Both the position numbers and the translations under genes were made by a program. Below the pieces are notes generated by a model. It had not been told where the DNA came from. It made no database searches and worked only from the letters and a program-made list of their open reading frames with translations. A stretch of 64,000 bases of DNA from Deinococcus metalli (GTDB lineage Bacteria; Deinococcota; Deinococci; Deinococcales; Deinococcaceae), in NCBI RefSeq assembly GCF_014201805.1, contig NZ_JACHFK010000007.1, positions 186,001 to 250,000 of the forward strand, written 5' to 3'. Positions 37,982 through 48,156 of the stretch are shown piece by piece (position 1 is the first letter of the stretch; the number at the start of each line of letters is the position of its first letter).

Positions 37982-39204
37982 CGAACGCCACCCCCGACGG
38001 TTCTGTGCCCAGCGGCCGCTGCCCCTTCCCGCACGACGCCACCTCTCTGACACGCAAGCCCGACCTGGGCACCCCTGCGGGCGCGCCGGTGCAGCGCGAT
38101 GAGCACGGCATCTACCGCGTGCACGATTTCCACACGGCCCGCGAGGTGCTGCGCTCCGAGGGCGTGGTGCAGGCAGGCTTCGGCGCGGACATGGTCACGC
38201 AGCTCAGCGCTCTGAAGCACCGGCCGGTGCTGTACGCCGAGGGGGACGCGCACCACGAGATGCGCCGCGACACCGCCCGCTACTTCACGCCCACGGCGGT
38301 CGCCACGTACCACCCGTTCATCGCGGGCCTCGCGGACCGGCTGGTGGGCGACCTGCTCCGCCGGGGCGAGGCGGATCTGGACGACCTGAGCCTGACCATG
38401 GCGGTGCAGGTCGCCGCGCAGGTCGTCGGCCTGACAGACAGCGTGCTGCCCGGCCTGCAACGCCGCGTGATGGCCTTCGTCGAGGGCGAGGGCGACAGCG
38501 AGCCCGGCACCGTGAATGTTCCCACCGTGGCCAGCCGGCTGCACCAGATGATGGACGTGCCGCTGTTCTACACGCTCGACGTCAAACCCGCCATCCAGGC
38601 GCGGCGCCGCCAGCGCCGGGACGACCTGATCAGCCACCTGCTCGACAAGGACTACAGCGACCTGGAAATCCTGACCGAGTGCCTCACCTACGGCACCGCC
38701 GGGATGGTCACCACCCGCGAGTTCATCTCGGTGGCCGCGTGGCACCTGCTGCGCTGGCCCGAGCTGCGCGCTGACTACGTGCACGGCACCGAGCAGGAGC
38801 GCCACGCCATCCTGCACGAGATCCTGCGCCTGGAACCGGTCGTGAACACCCTGTACCGCCGCGCGCAGGCGGATCTGGAGGTCGGCGGGCAGCACGTCCC
38901 GGCGGGCAGCGTGCTCGCGCTGACCGTGCCGAACACGAACGCCGACCCGGCCGTGGCGGGAGAGGACGCCGCGCAGCTGTGCCCGGCCCGTCCGCTGCCG
39001 CGCGGCGTGCAGGCTCCGGTGCTGTCCTTCGGGGACGGGCACCACCGCTGCCCCGGCGCGTTCCTGGCGATCCGCGAGAGCGACGTGCTGCTGCGAAGGC
39101 TGCTGGTGTGGAACGACCTGCGGATCGTGCGCGAACCCACCGTGACGTACAACGAGGTCATCAAGGGCTACGAACTGCGCGGTTTCCGCATCGCGCTGGG
39201 GTAG
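37978..39204 (+). CDS. Cytochrome P450 (second of two)
   Basis: A 408-residue P450 quite different from its neighbour: helix I has [14 protein letters not shown], the ExxR motif lies in HEILRLEPV, and the haem loop is [11 protein letters not shown] with Cys358. The N-terminal Pro-rich SGRCPFPHD segment is seen in some P450s of actinobacteria and Deinococcus. The ATG overlaps the MarR stop. Substrate unknown; control by a small-molecule-sensing MarR and pairing with a divergent P450 suggest a pathway for a secondary metabolite or xenobiotic. Confidence 0.88.
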   Translation: MTNATPDGSVPSGRCPFPHDATSLTRKPDLGTPAGAPVQRDEHGIYRVHDFHTAREVLRSEGVVQAGFGADMVTQLSALKHRPVLYAEGDAHHEMRRDTARYFTPTAVATYHPFIAGLADRLVGDLLRRGEADLDDLSLTMAVQVAAQVVGLTDSVLPGLQRRVMAFVEGEGDSEPGTVNVPTVASRLHQMMDVPLFYTLDVKPAIQARRRQRRDDLISHLLDKDYSDLEILTECLTYGTAGMVTTREFISVAAWHLLRWPELRADYVHGTEQERHAILHEILRLEPVVNTLYRRAQADLEVGGQHVPAGSVLALTVPNTNADPAVAGEDAAQLCPARPLPRGVQAPVLSFGDGHHRCPGAFLAIRESDVLLRRLLVWNDLRIVREPTVTYNEVIKGYELRGFRIALG

Positions 39205-39210
39205 GACCAC

Positions 39211-39251
39211 GGGCAGGGGCGGCCACGCTGATGTTGTGGCCGCCCCTGCCC
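39211..39251. terminator. Bidirectional hairpin between P450 and CAP genes
   Basis: A perfect 16-base-pair stem (39211-39226 with 39236-39251) and a 9-base loop separate two convergent genes, seven bases from each stop. No U-tract on either strand. Confidence 0.6.
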
Positions 39252-39258
39252 ATGCATT

Positions 39259-40047
39259 TCAGCGGGTGCCGAAATCCTGCACCCAGTAGTGACCGTAGCT
39301 GCCGCCCGCCGCGTAACCCACGCCGAGTTCCTTCAGGGCGGGGTTCATGATGTTCGCGCAGTGGCCGGCGCTCTGGAGCCACCCGGCCACCACCGCTTCC
39401 GGGGTGGGCTGCCCCGCGGCGATGTTCTCCGCCACGCGCGTCCAGCTGTACCCGGCGGCGGTGACACGCTGCGAGAAGGTGCGGCCGTCCTGGCTGGTGT
39501 GGCTGAAGTAATTCTTCGCGGCCATGTCTGCGGCGTGGGCCTGCGCCGCTTTCTCCAGCGCGGCGTTGTAGGTCACGGGCGTGGTCGCGGCGTAAGTGGT
39601 GCTGCCACACGTCCGGGCCTGCGTGCGGGCGGCGTTCGTGAGGTCGAGCACGCGCTGCGCGAAGGTGCCGCTCGGCGTGGCCGGCGTGGCGCCGGCCACG
39701 GCCTGCACCACGATGGGAAAGTCGATGAACGACGCGGGGCTGCCCGTCAGCGCGGCGCGCACGGTGGCGCTGCCGGCCGCCTTCGCGGTCACGAGGCCAC
39801 CCTGGGTCACGCTGGCGACGCCCGCGTTGGTGCTGCTCCACGTCAGCTGGCCGGGTTGCGCGGGCTGTCCGGCGACCGTCACGGTGAACTGCCGGGTCTG
39901 CCCGGCGCTCAGGGTGGTCGTGCTGGCGGTGGCCTGTCCAGTCACGGCGGCGAGGTCAGCGGCGCGGCCGGAGGTCGCGGTCTGACCGCACGCGGCGAGG
40001 ACGAGGGCCACGGTGGCGACGAGGGCGGGAAGGGTGGACTTCGGCAT
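39259..40047 (-). CDS. CAP (SCP/PR1-like) domain lipoprotein
   Basis: A 262-residue exported protein. The start MPKSTLPALV leads to a lipobox LVLAACGQ, so it is membrane-anchored. Residues about 30-110 form a Big_2-like Ig domain (TLSAGQTRQFTVTV, STNAGVASVTQGGLVTAKAAG). The C-terminal 125 residues are a CAP domain: LDLTNAARTQA, LEKAAQAHAADMAA, FSHTSQDGRTF, RVAENIAAGQPT, GHCANIMNPALKELGVGY. The conserved His and Glu of the CAP cavity are present. Function of bacterial CAP proteins is unclear; envelope integrity is often suggested. Confidence 0.85.
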   Translation of the reverse strand: MPKSTLPALVATVALVLAACGQTATSGRAADLAAVTGQATASTTTLSAGQTRQFTVTVAGQPAQPGQLTWSSTNAGVASVTQGGLVTAKAAGSATVRAALTGSPASFIDFPIVVQAVAGATPATPSGTFAQRVLDLTNAARTQARTCGSTTYAATTPVTYNAALEKAAQAHAADMAAKNYFSHTSQDGRTFSQRVTAAGYSWTRVAENIAAGQPTPEAVVAGWLQSAGHCANIMNPALKELGVGYAAGGSYGHYWVQDFGTR

Positions 40048-40199
40048 CTGGGTCCAGTAGAGCGGACCCGCATGTGACGGACCCGAGGCCGCCGGGCTCA
40101 TGCCTCATGTTCGGGAAGTGCCGGTGCGAGCGCCCTCTGAGGGACGTGCGTGAACTATTCTGCTTCATGCTTCTATCATGTTTCACATGTTCGGCAGGA

Positions 40200-40760
40200 T
40201 CACAGGTAGGCCAGCGCCCAGTCCTCCGCGCCGTGGGCCTGACCCGCGCGCAGCAGCGCCATCCCGTCCGGCGGGACGTCGTGCCGGTGGGGGAGAGTGC
40301 CGAGTTGCGCCGTGAAGTCCTCCAGCGTGGCCTTCGCCGGGGCCGCGCGGGTGCCGGTCACGGTGCCGCCCTGCACGTCGTATACCGCGCCGTACACGTG
40401 CCCCTTACGGGCATCCAGCGACACGCCCTGTGGGCCGTCGCCGCTCACCAGGGCCTCCAGCGTGGACACGCCCACCACGCGCGCGCCCCACACCGCTGCC
40501 AGGCCCAGTGCGTAGCTGGCGCCCACCCGCACGCCCGTGTACGAGCCCGGCCCGGTGCCGATCACGATGGTCTGGGCGTGGAACGGCAGCCCGGCCTGCG
40601 CGAACAGCGCGCGGGCCGCGCCCGGCAGCTCCTCGGCGTGGGCGCGGCCGACCTCGCGGACGGCGGTCACGTGTCCGGTCTCCCACGACACGGCCAGCGT
40701 CAGGAACGGCGTCGCCGTGTCGAGGGCCAGGGTGACGTGTGGGGGAGCGTCGCCGGTCAT
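40200..40760 (-). CDS. tsaB: tRNA threonylcarbamoyladenosine biosynthesis protein TsaB
   Basis: A 186-residue actin-like-fold protein. TLALDTATPFLTLAV at the N-terminus, VIGTGPGSYTGVRVG (phosphate loop) and LDARKGHVYGAVYD are family signatures. TsaB pairs with TsaD and TsaE to make the t6A37 modification on tRNAs reading ANN codons. Length is a little shorter than E. coli TsaB, with a short C-terminal part. TACACT lies 8 bases upstream of the ATG. TsaD and TsaE genes are not in this window. Confidence 0.88.
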   Translation of the reverse strand: MTGDAPPHVTLALDTATPFLTLAVSWETGHVTAVREVGRAHAEELPGAARALFAQAGLPFHAQTIVIGTGPGSYTGVRVGASYALGLAAVWGARVVGVSTLEALVSGDGPQGVSLDARKGHVYGAVYDVQGGTVTGTRAAPAKATLEDFTAQLGTLPHRHDVPPDGMALLRAGQAHGAEDWALAYL

Positions 40761-40858
40761 CTCGGCGCAGTGTAGGCGGCACCTGCGCGGTTGTCACCTG
40801 TACAGGAACGTGACCGGTTCCTGACCGCGACCGGCCCGGTGATATCCTGGGAAGCAAC

Positions 40859-41992
<1,134 letters not shown>

Positions 41993-42004
41993 GGCACACC
42001 AAAA

Positions 42005-42042
42005 GGAGGGCAGGGAGCTGAAGATCCGGCTCCCTGCCCTCC
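42005..42042. terminator. Terminator hairpin, gltA / ybjN junction
   Basis: A perfect 14-base-pair stem (42005-42018 with 42029-42042) and 10-base loop. On the minus strand it is followed by TTTT, so it is a good terminator for the YbjN gene; it may also stop gltA. Confidence 0.75.
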
Positions 42043-42060
42043 ACCCTTGGCCCCTGCCCG

Positions 42061-42525
42061 CTACGCGCTCATGCCCTTGCTGCCGTGCAGGGTGCGCTCG
42101 ACCGCTTCCGTGATCTCCACCTCGAAGCGGGTGAGGTGCTCGCGCAGGCGGTCGAGTTCGGCGGCGCTGAGTTCCGGCAGCCACAGCACCGAGCGGCCCA
42201 GCACCGCGAAGGTGGTGGGCGCCTCGTCGTCTTCGTCCTCGTCGTCGTTCTCGACCGGGTCGAGGTTCAGGGCGCCGTAGTCCAGGCCCTGGTTGAGCAG
42301 GTTCATGCCCATCAGGATGTCCGGCAGGCTGTCCTCCTCGACGTACAGGTCGAGGTCGAGGTGCAGCCGGACGATCACGCCGCCCTGGTGGTCGCGCTCC
42401 GCGAAGAGCGCCACCCGCGTTCCGCCGTGCTGGATCAGCGCGCCGTCCTCGACGGGTTCGACGGTCAAACCGCTGTTCTGCAGCGCTGCCACGATGCGCT
42501 GCAACTCTGTCTGCGAGGCCGTCAT
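42061..42525 (-). CDS. YbjN-domain protein
   Basis: A 154-residue protein with a YbjN fold, a small alpha/beta domain related to type III secretion chaperones: LQRIVAALQNSGLTVEP, VIVRLHLDLDLYVEE, LLNQGLDYGALNLDP. A very acidic loop NDDEDEDDEAPT splits it. TATACT (42533-42538) is seven bases upstream of the ATG, so it is leaderless. Function unknown; YbjN overproduction affects motility and stress in E. coli. Confidence 0.72.
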   Translation of the reverse strand: MTASQTELQRIVAALQNSGLTVEPVEDGALIQHGGTRVALFAERDHQGGVIVRLHLDLDLYVEEDSLPDILMGMNLLNQGLDYGALNLDPVENDDEDEDDEAPTTFAVLGRSVLWLPELSAAELDRLREHLTRFEVEITEAVERTLHGSKGMSA

Positions 42526-42600
42526 GCCGGGGAGTATAGAGCGCTGCTGCCGGGGAAATTGCGGGCAAAGGCGGAGGCTGGGTCGCCCCGACCCCGCGCG

Positions 42601-43593
<993 letters not shown>

Positions 43594-43625
43594 GCCCGGA
43601 GGCTAGCACCCACCCCCGGAGCAGG

Positions 43626-44084
43626 TCAGGCGTCCAGAATCACCGGCTCGACCCGCGCGGCGCCGGCCTCCACGTGCAGCCACGCGCACGCGACTGGCAA
43701 GCGGAAGCGCCGGGGGCCGACTGAGCCGGGATTCACGAAGAGCGCGCCGCCCCGCTGCTCCACGCGCGGCGCGTGCGTGTGCCCGCTCACCACCACGTGC
43801 ACGCCGGCGTCCGGCGGGCGCAGGTCGAGGTCGTTCAGGTCGTGCAGCACATACACCCACACGCCCGCCACGTCCAGCAGCAGCGTCGCGGGCAGGTCAC
43901 TCAGCGGGGGTGTCCGGTCGACGTTGCCGCGCACGGCGTGCACCGGGGCCGTCGTGGCCGCCTGCAATCCGGTCAGCACCTCGGGCCGGCCCACGTCGCC
44001 CGCGTGCAGCACCGTGTCCGCGCCGGGCAGCAGCGCCAGCACCTCCGGACGCAGCAGGCCGTGCGTGTCGGAGAGGACCAGCAC
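43626..44084 (-). CDS. YfcE-type metallophosphoesterase
   Basis: A 152-residue calcineurin-like phosphodiesterase. Metal motifs in order: LVLSDTHG, HAGDVGRPEV, VRGNVDRTP, VVSGHTHAPRV and VNPGSVGPRR. The length fits YfcE/MJ0936 proteins. The start is not settled: GTG at 44084 gives the family-like MLVLSDTHG, while CTG at 44111 overlaps the previous gene stop. The previous gene on this strand (PEGA) ends 24-27 bases upstream, so the two are probably cotranscribed. Confidence 0.82.
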   Translation of the reverse strand: MLVLSDTHGLLRPEVLALLPGADTVLHAGDVGRPEVLTGLQAATTAPVHAVRGNVDRTPPLSDLPATLLLDVAGVWVYVLHDLNDLDLRPPDAGVHVVVSGHTHAPRVEQRGGALFVNPGSVGPRRFRLPVACAWLHVEAGAARVEPVILDA

Positions 44085-44107
44085 GCGCTGCGCGGTGGCT
44101 GGTGTGC

Positions 44108-45046
44108 TCAGGGCGTCACGCAGCCGTAGACCCCGGCGCTGAGCGTGCAGCGGATCGTGGTGACCTGCGACGCCCGCACGCGCACCAACAGGTTCTGCGG
44201 CCGGAGGGCCGGGTCGAGCGGCAGGACGTTCACGCCCACGGTGCCCGGCCGCAGCGACACGCGCAGCGCTCGCCCGTCGCCCGGCACCTGCCCGGCCACC
44301 CTGCCCCCGACCAGCACCTGTGCCGGGACGTCCGAGGACACGCTCAGGGTGCCCATCAGCGGCGCGAGCACCGCCCGCACCTCTGTTACGCCGTTCTCGG
44401 TGACCGTCACGCGCTGCGAGTGGCCGCTCAGTCCAGGCGCTGACACGCTGACGGTTACGCTGGCCACGGGCACGTCCGGAATCTCGACCGGCGCGTATCC
44501 CGCGGGGTGCCCGTCCACCCGCACCTCGGCGCCCGGTTCGGACGCCGTGACGCGCAGTGTGCCGAAGCGCCCGACCGTGTACGTGGTCGTGGCGACGGTG
44601 TACGCCCCCGCGGGAAGGCCCTGCGCCGCCGCCTGCACCGCCCGCGCCGCGTCGTCGAGCGAGCGGGCGCCCTGCGCGGCCGAGACGTCCAGGGGCTGCA
44701 CGCTCGCCACGGTGTAGACCTGCGTGAAGCCGCTGGCCGCCGGCAGCGCCACGGGCACGTCGGTGCCGGCGGGCACGGCGCCCACCGTGACCACCTGCAC
44801 CGGCTGACCCGACGTGAGGACCAGCGACGACACGAAGGCCGGCGTGTCGGTGGTGACCAGCAGCGCGCCCGGCCCCGGCGGGCGGTACAGTGTCTCGCCC
44901 GTGACCGTCGTGATGGCCGGTGCCGACAGCCGCGCCCCGACCTGCAGCTGCGCGCCCGGCTGCGCCCGCAGCGGCGCGGGCACGCACGCCACCAGCGCGG
45001 CGCCCAGCACCCCCACTGCGCCCCACTTCCACCCCGTCGTCTTCAT
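44108..45046 (-). CDS. PEGA-domain lipoprotein
   Basis: A 312-residue exported protein. The signal MKTTGWKWGAVGVLGAALVAC ends in a lipobox (LVAC). The first half has a beta-rich DUF4384-like region (QVVTVGAVPAGTD) and the second half two PEGA repeats, LRVTASEPGAEVRVDGHPAG and LSVSSDVPAQVLVGGRVAG. PEGA domains decorate S-layer and cell-surface proteins. TAGTCT (45053-45058) is six bases before the ATG; leaderless. It may bind the cell wall or S-layer. Confidence 0.83.
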   Translation of the reverse strand: MKTTGWKWGAVGVLGAALVACVPAPLRAQPGAQLQVGARLSAPAITTVTGETLYRPPGPGALLVTTDTPAFVSSLVLTSGQPVQVVTVGAVPAGTDVPVALPAASGFTQVYTVASVQPLDVSAAQGARSLDDAARAVQAAAQGLPAGAYTVATTTYTVGRFGTLRVTASEPGAEVRVDGHPAGYAPVEIPDVPVASVTVSVSAPGLSGHSQRVTVTENGVTEVRAVLAPLMGTLSVSSDVPAQVLVGGRVAGQVPGDGRALRVSLRPGTVGVNVLPLDPALRPQNLLVRVRASQVTTIRCTLSAGVYGCVTP

Positions 45047-45177
45047 GCGTTCAGACTAGGCCCCGGCGCAGCCTCAGCGGCTCAAGCAAGCTGACGGCGC
45101 ATTTACTCATCGCTGTGCACATAACGGCAACCGCCCGGCTTCAGCCGGGCGGTCACGCGCTCATGCGGACGCGAAGG

Positions 45178-45735
45178 TCAGGGCAGGCGCTTCATGATGG
45201 CCTGGAGGCTGGCGCTGTCGGCCCAGGCCATGCCCTTGTCCACATACATGCGTGCCGTCTCGGTGTCGCCGCGCTGCAGGGCCAGGTACGCGAGCTTGGC
45301 GGCGCTCAGGGACGCCCACTGCTTCTCGGTGTCGTTCAGGTCCGTGAGCTTGCTCCACGCGTTGTACGCGTTGATCCACCACTGGGTCTTGGTGTACAGC
45401 TGCGCCAGGTACGCGTTGTAGTCGCGGTTGCCCTGCTCCATCGCCGCGGCGTAGTACGCGTGGTCCACCGAGGCCTTCCACAGCGTGCGGTCGTAGAAGG
45501 GCACGGGGTACGCCACGTCGGCCTGCACGGCGAACTCCTGCGCCTTGGCGTAGTTGTCGCTGGCGCTCATGGTGGCGGGCATGCTCATGTCGGCCGGAGC
45601 GGCCATGTCGGTGGCCGGGGCGGTGTCCTGCGTGGTGGTATCGGTGGTCTGGGTGGTGTCCGTGGTCGTAGAGGTGTCCTGCGCGGCGGCGAGGCCTGCC
45701 AGCGCGAACGCGGTCAGCATGAGAATCTTCTTCAT
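45178..45735 (-). CDS. Exported hypothetical protein with low-complexity N-terminus
   Basis: A 185-residue protein with a Sec signal (MKKILMLTAFALAGLAAAQ) and then a Thr/Asp/Gln-rich stretch of about 30 residues. The remaining 130 residues are helical, with Tyr/Trp/Ala-rich repeats (YAKAQEFAVQADVAYP, HAYYAAAMEQGNRDY, YLALQRGDTETARMYVD) that look like degenerate TPR units. ATG at 45735 is used since an earlier in-frame ATG lies inside the probable -10 TAAGAT. No known family recognised. Probably periplasmic or surface. Confidence 0.7.
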   Translation of the reverse strand: MKKILMLTAFALAGLAAAQDTSTTTDTTQTTDTTTQDTAPATDMAAPADMSMPATMSASDNYAKAQEFAVQADVAYPVPFYDRTLWKASVDHAYYAAAMEQGNRDYNAYLAQLYTKTQWWINAYNAWSKLTDLNDTEKQWASLSAAKLAYLALQRGDTETARMYVDKGMAWADSASLQAIMKRLP

Positions 45736-45832
45736 AACAGTTCGCATCTTAGGCCGTACCCTGGCAAGCGTCCATCTCAGCCGCCCCACCCCTGCCCTAG
45801 CGTAAAGGGACTGTAAAGGAGTGCACTTTCAC

Positions 45833-47653
45833 ATGAGGATTCCCCGCCGACCTCTCCTGCTCCTGCTGCTGACGGCTGCCGTCGCGCCCGGAGTGGCCGC
45901 CCAGACCGCCGTTCCCGTGGCGACGCCCGCCCCCGCCTTCATCGCCCCGAAAATCGACGTCTTCAAGGAACTGCGCGTCATCTCCGGCATCAGCGTCGCG
46001 CCGGGCGGCGATCTGGTGTTCGTCGGCTCGGACGCCAAGATCCACCGCACCGACGCCAGCGGCAGCGAGAAATGGGCCTACCCGGTCGGTGACCTGGGCC
46101 GCGCGTACCCGGTCATCACGCCGCAGGGAGGCGTGATCGCCGCGTCGTACGACGACACCGTGTACGCCCTCGATGCCGCCGGCAAACTCCAGTGGAAGCT
46201 CAAGCTGGACGGCGACGTGTTCGCCACGCCCGCCCTGCGCCCCGACGGCAGCGTGATCGTCGCCACCGCCGGCGGCACCGTGCACGCCATCGGCGCGGAC
46301 GGCAAGACCCTGTGGACGTACAAGGTCGGCGCGCCGGTCTTCAGTTCGCCCGCCATCGCTCTGGACGGCACCATCTATTTCGGCGCGCAGAACAACCGCC
46401 TGTACGCCCTGAATCCGGACGGCAGCGCGAAGTGGGCGTACCGCGCCGGCTCACTGGTCTTCAGTTCGCCCGCGCTGGACGCCGACGGCAACATCTACTT
46501 CGGGTCCAGCGACCGCCGCATCCACTCGGTGGCGCCGGACGGCAAGCCGCGCTGGACCGTGCTGACCGGCCTGTTCGTGAATGCCAGCCCCATCGTGACC
46601 AGCGGCGGCCTGATCGTGGTCGGCAGTTACGACGGCAAGCTGTACGCCCTGAACGCGGCCGGCGAGACGGTGTGGACGTACACGGCCGGGCAGCCCATCG
46701 CGGCGTCCGCGGTGGAACTCGAGGGCGGCACCGTGATCGTGCCGGACCTGGGCGGCACCCTGCAAGCCCTCAGCCGCAGCGGGCAGCTCCTGTGGACCAT
46801 TCCCACCGGCAAGAAGATCGATGTGGCCCTCAGCGTGAGCGACCAGGGCAGCCTGTACTTCGTCACGCAGGGCGGCGCGCTGAACATCATCACCAAGCAG
46901 CGCCCGCTGGCCGTGGGCCCGTGGACGACCTTCCACGCCCGCAGCGACGCGTGGGGCCGCGCCCTGAGCGCGCAGGACACCCAGGCGCTCACACAGGCCC
47001 GCAGGGCCGCCGCGACCGCCCCGCTGGCGCAGCTCAAGCCCGCGACGCCGGCCGCGATCACGCCGGCCGCCACGGCCCCCAGGCCCGGCACGCCCACCGC
47101 GACCACGCCCACGGCGCCCAAGCCGGCCACCCCGGCCACGGGCACGTCCACCACGCCGGCCCCCACGGCGACCCAGAAGCCCGGCGCCACCACCCAACCC
47201 GGCGTCACCACGGCGCCCACCGCGACCACACCGCCCGCCAAGCCGCCGGTGGCGACGCAGCCGGCCACACCGCCCGCGCCCGTGCTTACGCCCGCCCAGC
47301 TGGCCGCGCGGGCCGCGACGCAGGCGCGCGTGCAGGACCAGCAGGTGTTCCTGCCGCTGGCCGACGCCGCCGGCGCCCTGCGCCTGCCGGTGCGGGCGGT
47401 CACGGTGCGGACGGCCACGCTGGACGTCGCGGGCCAGCGTGTGCCGGTGAACCTGCGCTCGATCGGCGGTCAGCCGTACGTGTCGCTGGCGGAACTCGCC
47501 AGCCTGCCCGACGTGGCCGCCGCGCTTGTCGCGGCCCCGGCTCCCGCCGTCACCCTGACGCGGGCGGGGCAGGCCACCACCTTCGCGCTGAATGTGCCTG
47601 CCCTGGTGCCGCTCACGCACGGCAAGGAATACACGGACGTGCTGCCCCGCTAG
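45833..47653 (+). CDS. Exported PQQ-like beta-propeller protein
   Basis: A 606-residue protein. After a signal (RIPRRPLLLLLLTAAVAPGV) come about eight PQQ-like repeats with the pattern DGxxxWxYxxGxxxxSxPxxxxDGxxYFGS, covering residues 35-360, then a 140-residue Pro/Ala/Thr linker. The C-terminal 105 residues (VFLPLADAAGALRLPVRAV) resemble the copper-amine-oxidase N-terminal-like domain found in surface proteins. The GTG at 45821 four codons upstream is also possible; the ribosome site AAAGGAG fits neither perfectly. Likely a surface or periplasmic scaffold rather than a PQQ enzyme, since no dehydrogenase catalytic motif is visible. Confidence 0.78.
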   Translation: MRIPRRPLLLLLLTAAVAPGVAAQTAVPVATPAPAFIAPKIDVFKELRVISGISVAPGGDLVFVGSDAKIHRTDASGSEKWAYPVGDLGRAYPVITPQGGVIAASYDDTVYALDAAGKLQWKLKLDGDVFATPALRPDGSVIVATAGGTVHAIGADGKTLWTYKVGAPVFSSPAIALDGTIYFGAQNNRLYALNPDGSAKWAYRAGSLVFSSPALDADGNIYFGSSDRRIHSVAPDGKPRWTVLTGLFVNASPIVTSGGLIVVGSYDGKLYALNAAGETVWTYTAGQPIAASAVELEGGTVIVPDLGGTLQALSRSGQLLWTIPTGKKIDVALSVSDQGSLYFVTQGGALNIITKQRPLAVGPWTTFHARSDAWGRALSAQDTQALTQARRAAATAPLAQLKPATPAAITPAATAPRPGTPTATTPTAPKPATPATGTSTTPAPTATQKPGATTQPGVTTAPTATTPPAKPPVATQPATPPAPVLTPAQLAARAATQARVQDQQVFLPLADAAGALRLPVRAVTVRTATLDVAGQRVPVNLRSIGGQPYVSLAELASLPDVAAALVAAPAPAVTLTRAGQATTFALNVPALVPLTHGKEYTDVLPR

Positions 47654-47682
47654 CCCGCGGTAACGGCCCGCTCACCCGAAGA

Positions 47683-47713
47683 CGGCCACGGATGCATGTC
47701 GCGTCCGTGGCCG
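47683..47713. terminator. Bidirectional hairpin
   Basis: CGGCCACGGA (47683-47692) pairs with TCCGTGGCCG (47704-47713) between the convergent propeller and HhH genes. No U-tract. Confidence 0.55.
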
Positions 47714-47730
47714 GTTCGTGGTGGGAGACC

Positions 47731-48024
47731 TCAGTTGAAGCTGACCAGACCCTCGAGCTTCTTGATGTTCATGGCGCTGATGCCCTTGATCTTCGTGGTC
47801 AGGCTGGCCATGTTCTTGAACGGCCGGTCCTTGACGATCTCGGCGGCGATCTTCTTGCCCACGCCGGGCAGGGTCTCGAGCTGGCGCGCTGTGGCCCGGT
47901 TGATGTGCACGCGCTGCATGGTGTGCGCGGCCTTCGGCATGGCGGTGTGGGTGGTCTTGGCAAAGGCGGTGGCGGGCGCAAGCAGCAATGCGGCGGCGGT
48001 CAGAGCGATCAGGTGGTGTTTCAT
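47731..48024 (-). CDS. Exported helix-hairpin-helix protein (ComEA-like)
   Basis: A 97-residue protein: signal peptide to about residue 23 (ATAFA) and one ComEA-type domain with two helix-hairpin-helix motifs (VHINRATARQLETLPGVGKK and IKGISAMNIKKLEGL). ComEA binds double-stranded DNA outside the membrane during natural transformation; this small free version lacks the usual transmembrane anchor. GGAGG precedes the ATG. It is driven by an unusually A+T-rich promoter. Confidence 0.82.
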   Translation of the reverse strand: MKHHLIALTAAALLLAPATAFAKTTHTAMPKAAHTMQRVHINRATARQLETLPGVGKKIAAEIVKDRPFKNMASLTTKIKGISAMNIKKLEGLVSFN

Positions 48025-48039
48025 TTGAACCTCCGCCGA

Positions 48040-48068
48040 TATATAAATATATTCGCCTAATAGTTAAA
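48040..48068 (-). promoter_or_regulatory. A+T-rich promoter of the HhH gene
   Basis: On the minus strand TTTAAC (48068-48063), a 17-base spacer and TATATA (48045-48040) in a roughly 35-base A+T island that stands out in this GC-rich sequence. Confidence 0.65.
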
Positions 48069-48156
48069 TGAAACGGAAAGATAGCTAGAAAATGAAACCT
48101 GTTGGCTGGCACCTGAGCCAGGGATCAGGCCGGGTCCAAAGCTCGTGCCCCACCCC

